Assembly (NCBI GenBank): GCA_001599815.1
Contig: BCIA01000006.1
Span: 3,412,961 to 3,476,960 of the forward strand
Source of the DNA: Furcasterigmium furcatum
Lineage: Eukaryota; Ascomycota; Sordariomycetes; Glomerellales; Plectosphaerellaceae
Length of the DNA: 64,000 nt
Direction of reading: 5' to 3'
Each line of letters starts with the position of its first letter. Position 1 is the first letter of the stretch. Shown here piece after piece: positions 1 to 9,948 of the stretch. The position numbers and the translations under genes were made by a program. Below the pieces are notes generated by a model. That model searched no databases. It was not told where the DNA came from and saw only the letters and a list, made by a program, of their open reading frames with translations.

Positions 1-192
1 GATCCGGTTTGCTTACACGAGCCCGTCGGGGTAAAGATCCACGCGCTTACAGCGGAGCGTCGCCATACCCCGCATCCACGGAGAATCATCGACTTCCCGA
101 CTAGTTACTTCTTCAGCAGCACTGTTAAGTAGGTAGTTGGATTGAGCATCCCCATCCCGCTTCGGCAAACACCTACACCTGCAGCAAACATC

Positions 193-1420
193 ATGTCAGA
201 CCCAAATCGACCCAAAGCCTATGTTCGGCCTCCCAGTGACAAGGCCTACCCTGGGTTTCCTCTTCTGCCCGAAAGTCGACCACGCCGTCTCAGTGTCGTC
301 ATTCCAGAGACATCGTTCATGAATGGTGCCTTCTTCAGGAAGCTGCCCCCTGAGATTCGACAACAGGTATATCTCGCGGCGTTCGGAGGGCGCCGGTTCC
401 ATCTAGAGCTCGGATATCGGCGGCAACCTACGACGCAGTACGACAGTGACCATGAAGCCGTCCTCCATGAGCCGATTCAAGGCCAGAAAGGCCCTGGTAA
501 CGAGTCCCGAAGGTGGGAATGGTGGAGTTGTGTATGCCACAGCTCAGAGGTTTATCAGTATGTGCGGAAGCCGTACTTATGCACGTGGCTTTGCGCATGC
601 CTGCGAGGGCGCAGACGGGGCGAGCACAACATCAGCGATCAGATTGGCGTCATGGGATGGCTGCAGAGCTGCCGGCAAGCGTGCGTCTTCCATCTCCGCC
701 TCGTTTCTGCGGCGGCGTTGACACCAAGGCAGATATCTCGAGACAGTCAGCATCCTCTACGGTTCCAACTCGATCGTCCTGGGTTCGATCGATATCGCGA
801 ACCAGATGGACAGGTTATTTCTCCCGCAGCGACTTCAGTCCATCACCTCCCTGGAGCTCTATTTCTCGTACGAGTTCTGGGTTAGAACACGCAAGTTCAG
901 CGAGGATGCCGGCTGGAGGGCCATACACCACGCGATGCGCCTTGTCACGCCGTCCAGGTTTCCACAGCTTCGTGATCTGACAATGATGGTCGATGGAATC
1001 CTGGCAGTCGCATTTCGAATGGCCGCCGACAATGCTGGCGTTCAGCAGGCCGTGGAGGGCCACATTCTGCGTCCCTGTGACAGCGTAGTAGAAATGCATG
1101 GCGATACTCTTCGCTCTTTCGCTTTTTGCGTGCCTGAAAGAGCCTATCTCATTTCGAGACCCTGGCTCCAGGCCAGCAAGAGTGTGGGGGAAGAAAAGTC
1201 GGACGCATACGGCCGCAAGCAGCTCTGGCGACCGGTCCCCATGCCTTTCCAGTCAACCGCCGCCGCAGCAGAAGGCCTTGAACTCGAGGTATCTCAGCTG
1301 GAGAAGAACTTATCACAGACCTCTGAGATGGGGTACTGGATCAGATGCAGTGATCCTCTCCCCCTCGAAGATGGGTCTGACTGGCGTCAACTGACGCCCG
1401 AGTTTCTCTCTGACCACTGA
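193..1420 (+). CDS. DUF7730-like conserved fungal protein
   Basis: The reading frame opens at the ATG at 193; the frame continues upstream only to a TTG. A 52-nt intron (681-732, donor GTGCGT, branch-like TTGAC, acceptor GGCAG) joins exons 193-680 and 733-1420 into a 391-residue protein. The splice restores a clean reading across 'SCRQA-YLETVSILYGSN', the usual core of this family, whereas the unspliced frame drifts. The N-terminal half carries the 'LPPEIRQQVYLAAFGGR' box, an F-box-like start typical of DUF7730 proteins in Pezizomycotina, followed by 'LFLPQRLQSITSLEL'. No catalytic motif is visible and the function is unknown. It flanks the quinate cluster and nothing suggests it belongs to that pathway. 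The family name is recalled, not searched. Confidence 0.72.
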
Positions 1421-2119
1421 GCATGGCGAAGTACTAGTAGGTAGTAGGTAGTTGGAAAGATTTATTGGAGACCATTAGGATGAGATATGAAACGGGAGTG
1501 ACCTAAAAGAAGCTAAGGCGGCATCAACTCGAGTGTACCGTAGGCGAAAAGAGTAACATCGGCTGGTAGTCGGTTCACAGCTGATAGCCGACTCGGTGTG
1601 TGTGTTTGCGTTAAGGAGCTTATGGTTGAGGCGCGAAATATCAACCCCGCCGTCAGTACTCGGAAAGGACATGTATTACTGTATTACTTAGTAAATCAGA
1701 AGAGGGAGTCCTATTTCGTCCGGGTAAGTTCTTTGCCTGCGCACGAAGCACCCAAATGGCTGGCGCTGTACCACGCGTCCCCGGGTTGCCCCCAGTCGCC
1801 CCCCGCAAACTTCCCCGGAACTTCATGCTATGGATGGATCTTTGTGTGGGCAGTGCGGAGATAGGAGTGATACCCGCATAGTCGCCGTGGTTCATGGAGG
1901 CGGTCCGGCCGGCTGAGATTTCTCGCGCAGCGATGGCTGACTCTGCAGCTTAGAAACTGGAGTTCCTAGGCATGAGAAACAACTTTCTGACCCCTAGTGA
2001 GAAGAAAACATAAAAGATGGTCCCCGTTTAACATTCCCCCCTGAAATTTCCCTGGCACATCACACGTACACCCAACAAGACTCTGAGCCATCTTCTTCAT
2101 CTATCCCGCCGTCGAGACC
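1421..2119. promoter_or_regulatory. Intergenic, promoter of the quinate permease
   Basis: No credible reading frame lies here. The stretch starts with a GTAG-rich run (about 1431-1456). It contains a partial match to the QA-1F-type site (GGGTAA half-site at 1722-1727) and a TATA-like CATAAAAG at 2009-2016, about 110 bases before the permease ATG, followed by a pyrimidine-rich leader. The regulatory roles are inferred from position. Confidence 0.4.
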
Positions 2120-3857
2120 ATGCGTCTTTTGCCAAAGATCGAAGAGGACCGGCCCACGCCGAAGGAGGTCTACAACTTCCGAACCTACCTATTCGCAGCC
2201 ATCGCCTCTGCCGGCGCTGCCACCATCGGCTATGACAGTGCCTTCATCGGCGGCACGATCGCTCTCGACTCGTTCCGCCACGAGTTCAGCTTTGAGCTGC
2301 TTCCCCAGGCGGAGGTCGATCTTCTCCGCGCGAACATCGTCTCATGCTATCAGGCGGGAGCCTTCTTCGGCGCTCTGTTTGCGTACCTGGGCGGTCACTT
2401 TCTCGGCCGCCGCATGGGCCTTCTTCTCTTTGGCTCCGTTTTCATCGTGGGCGCCGCCATCATGTTGATCATCAACGGCGAGCGCGGGCTTGCGGCGTTG
2501 TATGCTGGCCGAGTTATCGCCGGCGTCGGCGTCGGTGCAATCTCCAACCTGATCCCCATCTACATCGCCGAGCTGTCTCCTCCTGCCATCCGTGGCCGCT
2601 TGGTCGGCATGTGGGAGGTGGGCTGGCAGTCGGGCGGCCTCGTCGGCTTCTGGATCAACGTAAGTCACGCTCTCCGCTGCAAGAACCAGGGCCTTCTCAA
2701 ACTCGGTAACAGTACGCTGTCAGCAGGACCATCGCGCCGTCCCGGAAGCAGTGGCTGATCCCGTTCGCAATCCAACTCGTCCCCGCTGGGATTCTCCTTG
2801 TCGGCACCCTGCTTACCGACGAGAGCCCCCGCTGGCTCATCAGCAACGGAAAGAGGGAGAAGGGCATCAAGGTCCTGAGCCGCCTGCGCGGGCTTCCCGC
2901 GGACCACGAATACCTGCGCGAGGAGATTGCCCAGATAGACCAGGGAATCGAGCTCCAGGCTTCGACCATCGGCCTGGGATTCAACGCGCCTTTCAAGGAG
3001 GCTCTCAAGAACAGGTCGGTTCAGTGGAGGATCTTCCTCGCCTGCAGTCTGTTCTTCTGGCAGAACGGATCCGGCATCAACGCCATCAACGTGAGTAACG
3101 GCCTCCTCGCGTTTCTCTGATCACCCGCACGCGTGATTGCTGATACTCGGCTCTTCAGTACTACTCTCCCATCGTCTTCCAGAGCATTGGCGTCCGGGGC
3201 ACCGACTCTGCCCTCTTATCGACCGGCATCTTTGGCGTTATAAAGACCGTCATGACCGTGGTCTGGATTCTCTGGATGATTGACAATTTTGGCAGGAGGA
3301 ACCTCCTCATCTGGGGTGCTCTCGGAGGCTCGATCTCCCTGTGGATCGTCGGCGGCTACGTGGGCATCGCGAAGCCGGCTGCCGATGAGGGCAGCGCCAA
3401 CTCCCACGGCGGGCGGGCGGCCATCGCCTTTTTCTACATATGGACAATGTTCTACACCCCGTCCTGGAGCGGCACCCCCTGGAACATCAGCAGCGAGATC
3501 TTCGACCAGAACATGCGCAGCCTCGGCCAGTCCTTCGCCGCCGCCAGCAACTGGTTCTGGAACTTCGTCGTGGCCCGCTTCACCCCCCAGATGTTCACCA
3601 ACATGGGGTACGGCGTCTTCCTCTTCTTCGCCTCTCTGCAGCTGCTGTCCATGGTCTATGTCTACTTCCTCCTCCCCGAGACCAAGAGCGTCCCGCTGGA
3701 GCAGATGGACATGCTCTTCTCCAAGGACCTGAAGCCCCGCCACGCGCACAAGGAGGTGATGAAGAAGCTGAAGGAAATGAGCGAGGAGACGCGCAATAAC
3801 CAGGCTCTCGTCATGGAAAAGGAACAGCCCACCCATGTAGAGAAGCTGAGCGCCTGA
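2120..3857 (+). CDS. qutD: Quinate permease, MFS sugar-transporter family
   Basis: Three exons (2120-2659, 2713-3090, 3159-3857) give a 538-residue plasma-membrane transporter. Introns of 53 and 68 nt have GTAAGT and GTGAGT donors. The length fits the known QutD/QA-Y permeases (about 535 residues). Visible signatures are the N-terminal start 'MRLLPKIEEDRPTPKEVYN', the RxGR-like loop 'GRRMG', 'PIYIAELSP', the 'DESPRWL' sugar-transporter box at the end of the N-terminal half, 'QNGSGINAINYYSP' spanning the second splice, and 'PETKSVPLEQMD' after the last helix. About twelve hydrophobic helices are apparent. It should import quinate, the cluster's inducer and substrate. The sequence cannot by itself exclude another polyol or aromatic acid, but the neighbouring genes make quinate the best call. 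Confidence 0.9.
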
Positions 3858-4365
3858 GTGTGGCTCGGAACACCTGCGCCGTTCTCCGCTGCCAAGGTCG
3901 GGTTGAGCTGATCCTGTCTTGCAATCCCGGAGAGAACTTTGTTTCGCCTTTTGTATTTATTCAAATTGTTTGGATCTATATCATCTCACATCCACTGTCG
4001 GAAATTGCAAGCAGTCTGCCGTTCAAGTGATGTGATACATCCATCCATCGAGGGTGCGGGGAGCCGGGTGGACTGGCCGTGGGTAGCACAATTATCATTT
4101 TATAATTAATAATCACACGGAAATAGAAGGTCAAGGTAGTAGATTTCTCGGCTACTGGTATGTCTTCGAAGCTGATGCTATTGTTGAATCGAATTGAGGC
4201 CAGTGTCAGGCCAGATACCGAACGCCTCGCGGCCAAGCGGCCCCAACAGCCACGCCTCGATGCCGCGGTGTTTTCAAGCTGGCCGCTGTCATTGTAACAC
4301 AAATTATGCGTATGACTTGCCAGAAACATATAGATTTGCTCTCATCCATTATTCATTGAGGCGCT
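3858..4365. terminator. Convergent 3' region of permease and dioxygenase
   Basis: This 508-bp gap separates two converging genes. It contains an AT-rich block (about 4089-4115) suited to polyadenylation signals for either side. I see no reading frame or RNA gene. Confidence 0.35.
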
Positions 4366-5436
4366 TCAGTCTACTTCCGGAACAGGCAGCCCATTGACAA
4401 TACGCATGCCTTCCATCCGCTGGCTCTCCAGCGCCTCTTGAGCTCGCGCGTGCCGGAGTTGACTGACTTCCTCCTCACTAACCAACACAAAATCATATGC
4501 CAGTAGCTTAGTGGTCGGCGGGACGTTATGCTTTTCCGCGAGACCCTCGACTTCTGCCACGTCCCTCAAGTCCACCACGAGGGACTCCTTTACGCCGAAG
4601 ACGGCATCTGATCTCTCATAGGGATCACCACGACGGTACAGAGCTCTATAATTTGAAAGTTAGCATGATGCATTCTCTGATTCATCTTCAACTCACGTGA
4701 TGAGGCGATCGTAGCCCTGCTTCTCGAACATGAAGTGGAAATGGCTGGGCCTGTACGGATGGCGCCGAAGTCGTTGCAGGAGCTTGCCTACAGGCCCGTC
4801 ATGCGGGATGGGGTAGGGCACAGGGACGATGGCTTTGAAGTAGAAGCTGCCTTCGCTATCGCTCTGCACCACTGCCCGGCCATCGGGGGTGTCGCGGTCC
4901 GAGTACTGGACGTCGTAGAAGCCCTTGGAGTCTGTCTCCCAGACGTCAATCTTGACGCCGGGGATGGGCCTGCCCTCCGTGTCCTTGACCGTGCAAACGA
5001 CGAGCATGGGCTCCCCGTCTTGGTCGTGGGAGATTGCTGTACCGTTGTCCTGGAGTTCCGTGATGTGGGTGTGAAATGGGCCCAGAACCGTTCCCTCGGT
5101 CGAGGCCGGGGGCTTGGGGTGGTCGATGGAATCAACCAGCAGCGACAGGCCAAGCACATCGGAGAGCAGAATGAACTCTTGCCGAACGTCACTGCAAATC
5201 TGTCCGACCTGGGTGAGGAACTGGATTGCGGCGTCCCACTCGGCTGTGCTGAGACGAGTCTCGCGTGCGAAGTCATGGAGGTGAGCCACGAGTCGCTCCA
5301 TGAGAAACTTCAGCCGGGGGTCCTCGCAACCAGAGTTTATGGCAATGACATTCTCCGTAATGTTGTTGATAGTGAGGTCCTTGAGGACCCGAGCTGAATT
5401 CGTCGTCATAGTAGGGAGGGAGGGAACAGTGTGCAT
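4366..5436 (-). CDS. Intradiol ring-cleavage dioxygenase (hydroxyquinol/catechol 1,2-dioxygenase type)
   Basis: Exons 5436-4697 and 4645-4366, separated by a 51-nt intron (GTGAGT donor, GCTAAC branch, TATAG acceptor), give 339 residues; a second ATG at 5409 could be used instead. An N-terminal catechol-dioxygenase helical domain (about residues 30-110) precedes the catalytic beta-sandwich. All four non-haem Fe(III) ligands are recognisable: Tyr in 'GFYDVQY', Tyr in 'VPYPIPHDGP' and both His of 'PSHFHFMF'. The enzyme cleaves an ortho-dihydroxy ring between the hydroxyls. The divergent neighbour is a maleylacetate reductase, which consumes the product of hydroxyquinol cleavage, so hydroxyquinol (1,2,4-trihydroxybenzene) is the likeliest substrate. 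Catechol remains possible because both specificities share this fold. Confidence 0.88.
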
Positions 5437-5848
5437 TGAGTGTTAAACAGAAGCTCTGGTGTACTTCATTCCGCTCACTTCAAGAGATTTCGAATTTGTA
5501 GACTGTCGAACTTGCTCATCACCCAGTCGTGAGGCCGTGTATCACGCCATCATCGAATCATGACCATCCATAGGTCCGGCGGCAGAGCTCTTTGCCGCCC
5601 GCCCGCCTTTCATCAAATGTCAGAGCCGAACCGTCCACCGACCTCAGCATTATTCATCCGCTCAGGTAACTGTTCGGGTAAGATTAGTTCGCTGTTTTGA
5701 CGGACGGATTCAAGTGACGATGTCTTGAGCCCTCATTAGTAGGCAGTAGGTACTCCTGAGGACCAAAGTTCGTCCAACACCCAAGGAATACTTTCCAGCG
5801 ACAGTCAAAGACTTTCAGGCCTGGTATCCAATCGCTACTTGCTTCATT
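5437..5848. promoter_or_regulatory. Shared divergent promoter, dioxygenase / maleylacetate reductase
   Basis: The 412 bp between the two start codons has no credible reading frame and must carry both promoters. A GGGTAA half-site (near 5674-5679) and a TAGTAGG/CAGTAGG run (about 5738-5752) are visible. Co-regulation of the two enzymes is inferred from the divergent arrangement. Confidence 0.45.
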
Positions 5849-6922
5849 ATGGAATCGTTCGAGTTCAACGGCAATCCCGCGCGTATCATCTTCGGCAGAG
5901 GCGCGATCCAAAAGCTTCCCGCAGAGCTCGCCCGGATCAATAGAGCACGCCCGCTCCTCCTATCAACCCCTCAGCAGGTCTCTCAGGCAGAGGATGTGGG
6001 GAGAATCCTCCAAGGAGAAATCGCTGGTGTGTTCAGCGAGGCAACCATGCACACGCCCACGGATGTGACCGAGCACGCGGTTGAGTTTGCCACTTCAGCA
6101 GGCGCCGACTCCATCGTGTCCATCGGAGGAGGGAGCACCATCGGACTTGGTAAGGCCATCAGTATCCGAACAGGGCTGCATCACATCGCCATTCCGACCA
6201 CGTATGCCGGGAGCGAGGTGACGCCCATTCTGGGAGAGACTGCGGACGGGCGAAAAGAAACCCGTTCGGACCCGAAGATACTCCCCGGCACCGTCATCTA
6301 CGACGTCGATCTCACGCTCACCCTGCCCGTATCACTCTCCGCTACCAGCGGCGTCAACGCGATCGCCCATGCCGTGGAGGCCCTGTATGCACGGGAGAGC
6401 AACCCCATCATCTGCCTCCTGGCCAAGGAGGGCGTCGCGGCGTTGGCAGGCGCCCTGCCACAGCTGATCCGGGACCCCAGCTCGACGACGGCGCGGTCTT
6501 CGGCGCTATACGGCGCCTGGCTCTGTGGCACATGTCTCGGGAGCGTGGGCATGTCCCTCCACCACAAGCTATGCCACACCTTGGGCGGGAGCTTCGGCCT
6601 CCCCCACGCAGAAACGCACACGGCCGTCCTGCCACACGCGCTGGCTTACAACGCTCCCAAGGTGCCGCAAGCAATGAAGATGCTGGCAGAGGCCCTCCCA
6701 GACTCCAATGGGGATGCCGTCCATGGCTTGAACGTCTTGTTGGCCAAGCTCAAGGTGGAAAGGAGCCTCAAGGCTCTTGGGTTGGAGGAGGGTGACATCG
6801 ACCAGGCTGCGGATATAGCTGTTCTGAAACCTTACTGGAATCCCCGTGAGATCGAGAGATCGTCCATTCGGGAGCTTATACGGCGGGCCTGGGCTGGGGA
6901 GGACGCACACGCGGATCTGTAG
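5849..6922 (+). CDS. Maleylacetate reductase (iron-containing alcohol dehydrogenase family)
   Basis: This intronless gene encodes 357 residues, the usual length for maleylacetate reductases. It starts 'MESFEFNGNPARIIFGRGA' and carries the NAD(P)-binding 'GGGSTIGLGKAI' (about residues 90-105), the family hallmark 'IPTTYAGSEVTPILGETADG', and the His-rich C-terminal segment 'LHHKLCHTLGGSFGLPHAET'. It reduces maleylacetate to 3-oxoadipate with NAD(P)H in the cytosol, the last step of the hydroxyquinol branch before the 3-oxoadipate pathway. It is transcribed away from the ring-cleavage dioxygenase from a 412-bp common promoter, which supports a two-enzyme module inside the quinate cluster. Confidence 0.9.
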   Translation: MESFEFNGNPARIIFGRGAIQKLPAELARINRARPLLLSTPQQVSQAEDVGRILQGEIAGVFSEATMHTPTDVTEHAVEFATSAGADSIVSIGGGSTIGLGKAISIRTGLHHIAIPTTYAGSEVTPILGETADGRKETRSDPKILPGTVIYDVDLTLTLPVSLSATSGVNAIAHAVEALYARESNPIICLLAKEGVAALAGALPQLIRDPSSTTARSSALYGAWLCGTCLGSVGMSLHHKLCHTLGGSFGLPHAETHTAVLPHALAYNAPKVPQAMKMLAEALPDSNGDAVHGLNVLLAKLKVERSLKALGLEEGDIDQAADIAVLKPYWNPREIERSSIRELIRRAWAGEDAHADL

Positions 6923-7313
6923 ACAGGCCCAGCTTCTCTCACATGAGGCGGTACATAGTCGATGTCGGGTCCCACGAATTCTCAAACACCGTTCTGATCA
7001 AACCCTGCTGTGTTTTCCTGTGAAAAGCCCAGAGCATATGCGCTCTGAGAAGCATGTTACTCGGACTGCTCGTCGTCGAGCCTTGCTTGCTTGGACTGTG
7101 TTCGGCTGTCGGCCAGGCGGCTCAAGTCTTTGCCGGTCGGCACTCATGCCGTCTTCGTATCCAGAGGGACATTCACCCGCCGGCCATGCGGCGGACTACT
7201 CCTAGTAGCTAGTACTACTAGGGAATTCCTATTTCAGGTCTCTCACAGAGAGTGCCAGTCGTGACACAATATTCGCTCCTCCGGCTTCAGCACCAGTGAC
7301 ATCAGCCTTGAAG
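6923..7313. promoter_or_regulatory. Intergenic, promoter of the first dehydrogenase
   Basis: There is no supported gene. An inverted repeat of 8-bp arms (7201-7208 and 7215-7222, CCTAGTAG / CTACTAGG) lies about 90 bases before the ATG at 7314. Confidence 0.35.
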
Positions 7314-8228
7314 ATGACCGCCGCAGACACAGAGAAGAGAACCCTTCACCTAGTTGGAATCGGCGTTGGCCACTCCATCGCCCCGCCAATGCACAACTTC
7401 ATCACAAAGTCGCTCGGCTTGCCCTGGGAATTCTTCGCGACCGAATGCGCGACGGTCGAGGAGGTCTTGCAGCTCGCGCGATCCAGTACGACGACGGGCC
7501 TCGTCGTCACGATGCCGTACAAGAACGCCATCATGGCCCGGCTCGACGCCCTCGATGATCTGTCCCGCATCATCGGGGCCTGCAACAACGTCTACCGCGA
7601 TCCCAAGTCACCGGATATCCTGCGCGGCACAAACACAGACTGGATCGGCATCAAGGGGTGCCTCCTCGAGAAGAGCCCCGAAGGACAGCCGGCTCTGGGA
7701 AAACCGGCTCTCATCGTCGGTGCCGGCGGCGCAAGCCGCGCCGCCGTCTATGCGCTCAACACGGTCTTCCGGTCTTCGGTCATCTACGTCCTTAACAGGG
7801 ACGACGGAGAGGTGGCGGACCTGGTCCGCGACGCTCAGCGGCTCACCCCACCGCCGAGGATCGTGCACGTCAAGGCAGGATGCGCGCAGGCGTTGGAGAC
7901 GCCTTACTATGTGGTAGGGACTGTCCCGGATCTGGAGCCGAAATCTGCGGAGGAGATCGCGGTGAAGGCCTCGCTGGAGACGTTCCTGTCGAGGACGGAC
8001 AAGGGCGTGCTGCTAGATATGTGCTTCAAGCCGAGGAGAACCAGGATGATCCGGCTGGCAGAGAGCCTCGGATGGGGTTGCGTTGAGGGAACGCATGTGA
8101 TTGGGTATCAGATTGAGGAACAGTATCGCCTCTGGGCTGGAGAAGAGAGGGTTGGAAATCTGGACAAGGAAGGGGCTTGGAGAGTCCTGATGGATGAGGC
8201 GGCACAGAGCCCGGGTATAAACTTTTGA
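7314..8228 (+). CDS. Quinate/shikimate dehydrogenase-like protein (paralog 1)
   Basis: The frame starts at the ATG at 7314, because the extension to 7296 would need a GTG. It encodes 304 residues without introns. The substrate domain has 'GHSIAPPMHN' (the SxSP site reads S-I-A-P here), the catalytic Lys in 'VVTMPYKNAI' and the Asp in 'GTNTDWIGI'. The nucleotide domain has 'GAGGASRAAVYAL', and the following strand ends in 'YVLNRDDGEV'. An acidic pair after N-R, instead of the N-R-T of NADP-dependent shikimate dehydrogenases, suggests NAD preference; this is inference. It should oxidise quinate or shikimate at C3 or C5. It is more like the gene at 19349 than the one at 15780, so the two may be diverged duplicates. 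Confidence 0.85.
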   Translation: MTAADTEKRTLHLVGIGVGHSIAPPMHNFITKSLGLPWEFFATECATVEEVLQLARSSTTTGLVVTMPYKNAIMARLDALDDLSRIIGACNNVYRDPKSPDILRGTNTDWIGIKGCLLEKSPEGQPALGKPALIVGAGGASRAAVYALNTVFRSSVIYVLNRDDGEVADLVRDAQRLTPPPRIVHVKAGCAQALETPYYVVGTVPDLEPKSAEEIAVKASLETFLSRTDKGVLLDMCFKPRRTRMIRLAESLGWGCVEGTHVIGYQIEEQYRLWAGEERVGNLDKEGAWRVLMDEAAQSPGINF

Positions 8229-8555
8229 GGCCGAGTAGGAAGAATTGGTCAATGAAACTTGAGTGTCCCTTGCTAATACTCATGGAGAAGAACGTACTTA
8301 CCTTCAACTTACCAACGTAACCATTGACCTGGTAGGAGGTCGCGGCTTGGTGACGCATTCGAGGGGAGTCGTGCTCTGGTTCGGTGATAGCTACGTGATG
8401 TGCCCTGAGACAGAGTAGTACATCATTGATCGGAATCGGGTACTAAGGGACTTCACTTGGTGTCATCAGAATTGAGGCGACTCGGCATCAATTCAGCATC
8501 AATGGCCTCTGGAAACTAAGGATGAAAGTCATGTTGGGGTGCCCGAGAGCAACCA
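8229..8555. other. Convergent intergenic gap
   Basis: The 327 bp lie between two converging genes. I see no reading frame or structured element beyond likely 3' UTRs. Confidence 0.3.
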
Positions 8556-9578
8556 TCACCCCAGATCCAAGCGTTGCACAAGCTTCTTCCACGCCCGCGC
8601 GGCCCTCTCGGCGTGCTGTTCCGGTACAGCAGCCCCCTCCTCGGCCATGGTCCTCGAGAAGAGCTCCATGGACACCCAGCCTCGGTAGCCGAGCCCCTCG
8701 ATCATGGCCCGCGCCACGTCCTCGACGGGGAGATATGCCCCGCGGTCCTCCTCGTAGATGTAGGCCCTCGCGTTCCGCGACCAGTTCATCCGCGGCGGGT
8801 TGCCGTCCACGTGGAAGGGGTGCCCCTTGACCAGGGGCGACTCCATGCGCTCCGCGTCCACCACCTGGATGTAGAAGACCTTCTCGAGGTCTACATCCCG
8901 GACCAGCCGCTCCAGGGAGACCTTCAGGTCCGCGTCCGCGTTGGGCGTCTTGCCGTCGGGCGATGCGGGGTCTCCCCAGACGCGGCCGGCGATGTTGAAC
9001 GTGTCGAGGCAGAGCCCAAAGTTGGGCCTGTCGACCTTCTGCACGACCTCCCATGACTTCTCCCACGTGTCGATGTGGGTGCTCCAGCAGAGGCTCTCGT
9101 ACGCAAACCGGACGGGGGGATCCTCCGCGAGACCGAGGTCGGCGAGCTCAACCATGTCGCCCACGATGACGTCCATGTCTCCCGTCAGCTGGTCTGCTGG
9201 GAGGAAGTTGGCGGGGATCTGTATGGTATCTGTGCCCAGGCGCTTGGCGATTTTGAACCAGAGCTTGATCTTCTCAATGAGACGAGCATGCTGCTGCCGG
9301 TCGAGTAGACCCTCGTAGAACAGAAAGGGCTGCATGCCGATGATGGTCAGGTTGTTGTCACGGCATATATCGGCGGCGCGTCCGGCGGCGGCGAGGATCT
9401 GCGCATCATCAGGCGTTTCTGTGTCGTGCAGCTTCCTGGCGAGGTACTCGAGGTCCTCATAGAAGATCTCGATGCCTTCCAGACCATGCTCCGAGGCTTG
9501 CCGGGCCTTCTCCGCAAAGTCGTGCAGCCAGGCACGGCCGAGGGATGCGGAGAGGATAGCAGGGCGATAGGAGGGCAT
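8556..9578 (-). CDS. qutC: 3-dehydroshikimate dehydratase (QutC/QA-4 type)
   Basis: This is an intronless 340-residue protein of the sugar-phosphate isomerase/AP-endonuclease-2 TIM-barrel fold, close to the length of QutC and QA-4 (about 350). It begins 'MPSYRPAILSASLGRAW'. Metal-site residues of the family are visible: Glu in 'FAYESLCW', Asp in 'LCLDTFNIAGR', Gln/Asp in 'YIQVVDAERM' and Glu in 'SMELFSRTM'. It converts 3-dehydroshikimate to protocatechuate, the committed step that takes quinate carbon into aromatic degradation. The promoter to the right contains a perfect 16-bp inverted repeat (9756-9802). The identification rests on overall pattern and cluster context. Confidence 0.92.
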   Translation of the reverse strand: MPSYRPAILSASLGRAWLHDFAEKARQASEHGLEGIEIFYEDLEYLARKLHDTETPDDAQILAAAGRAADICRDNNLTIIGMQPFLFYEGLLDRQQHARLIEKIKLWFKIAKRLGTDTIQIPANFLPADQLTGDMDVIVGDMVELADLGLAEDPPVRFAYESLCWSTHIDTWEKSWEVVQKVDRPNFGLCLDTFNIAGRVWGDPASPDGKTPNADADLKVSLERLVRDVDLEKVFYIQVVDAERMESPLVKGHPFHVDGNPPRMNWSRNARAYIYEEDRGAYLPVEDVARAMIEGLGYRGWVSMELFSRTMAEEGAAVPEQHAERAARAWKKLVQRLDLG

Positions 9579-9755
9579 TTTTAGTAGTGTTTCCGGGGGG
9601 TGAAATCACATCATTGGGCCATTTCCCAGGAGGAGTGACGGGAATCTACATTTTGGGAATGTTGGGCTTTTGTCCGGCCGAGGTGGAAAAAGATATACCC
9701 GTGGAGTACCGGGCGCCACTGATGAAGCCGGTGTTGTTTCCCCTCTTCATCCGAA

Positions 9756-9802
9756 GGGGGAACTAATATCCCCCTGGTCCCGAGTTGGATATTAGTTCCC
9801 CC
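9756..9802. repeat. Perfect 16-bp inverted repeat with 15-nt spacer
   Basis: Arms 9756-9771 and 9787-9802 are exact reverse complements (GGGGGAACTAATATCC and GGATATTAGTTCCCCC). The spacer and the bases after the right arm are also a direct repeat: an 18-bp unit beginning TCCCCCTGG occurs at 9769-9786 and 9797-9814. It lies 178-224 bases before the dehydratase start, so an operator or a small foldback remnant are both possible. Confidence 0.9.
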
Positions 9803-9948
9803 TGGTCCCGAGTTTATGAGAAATCATCTCCCCTGCCCTGTACTTACCTCGCAAGCGCAACTGATGTATGTAAATATTGCTATCTACAGTTGCGGTGCGG
9901 AAGTGTAATGTAAACTCGGGAAAGCCCACGGGGCTGTGTTGGGCAATA

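Noticed and set aside
127..1456. TAGTAGGTAG-type runs near 127 and 1431 (also near 5738)
   Set aside because: Short GTAG-rich runs of this kind are common in Pezizomycotina intergenic DNA and show no spacing or link to the cluster regulators.
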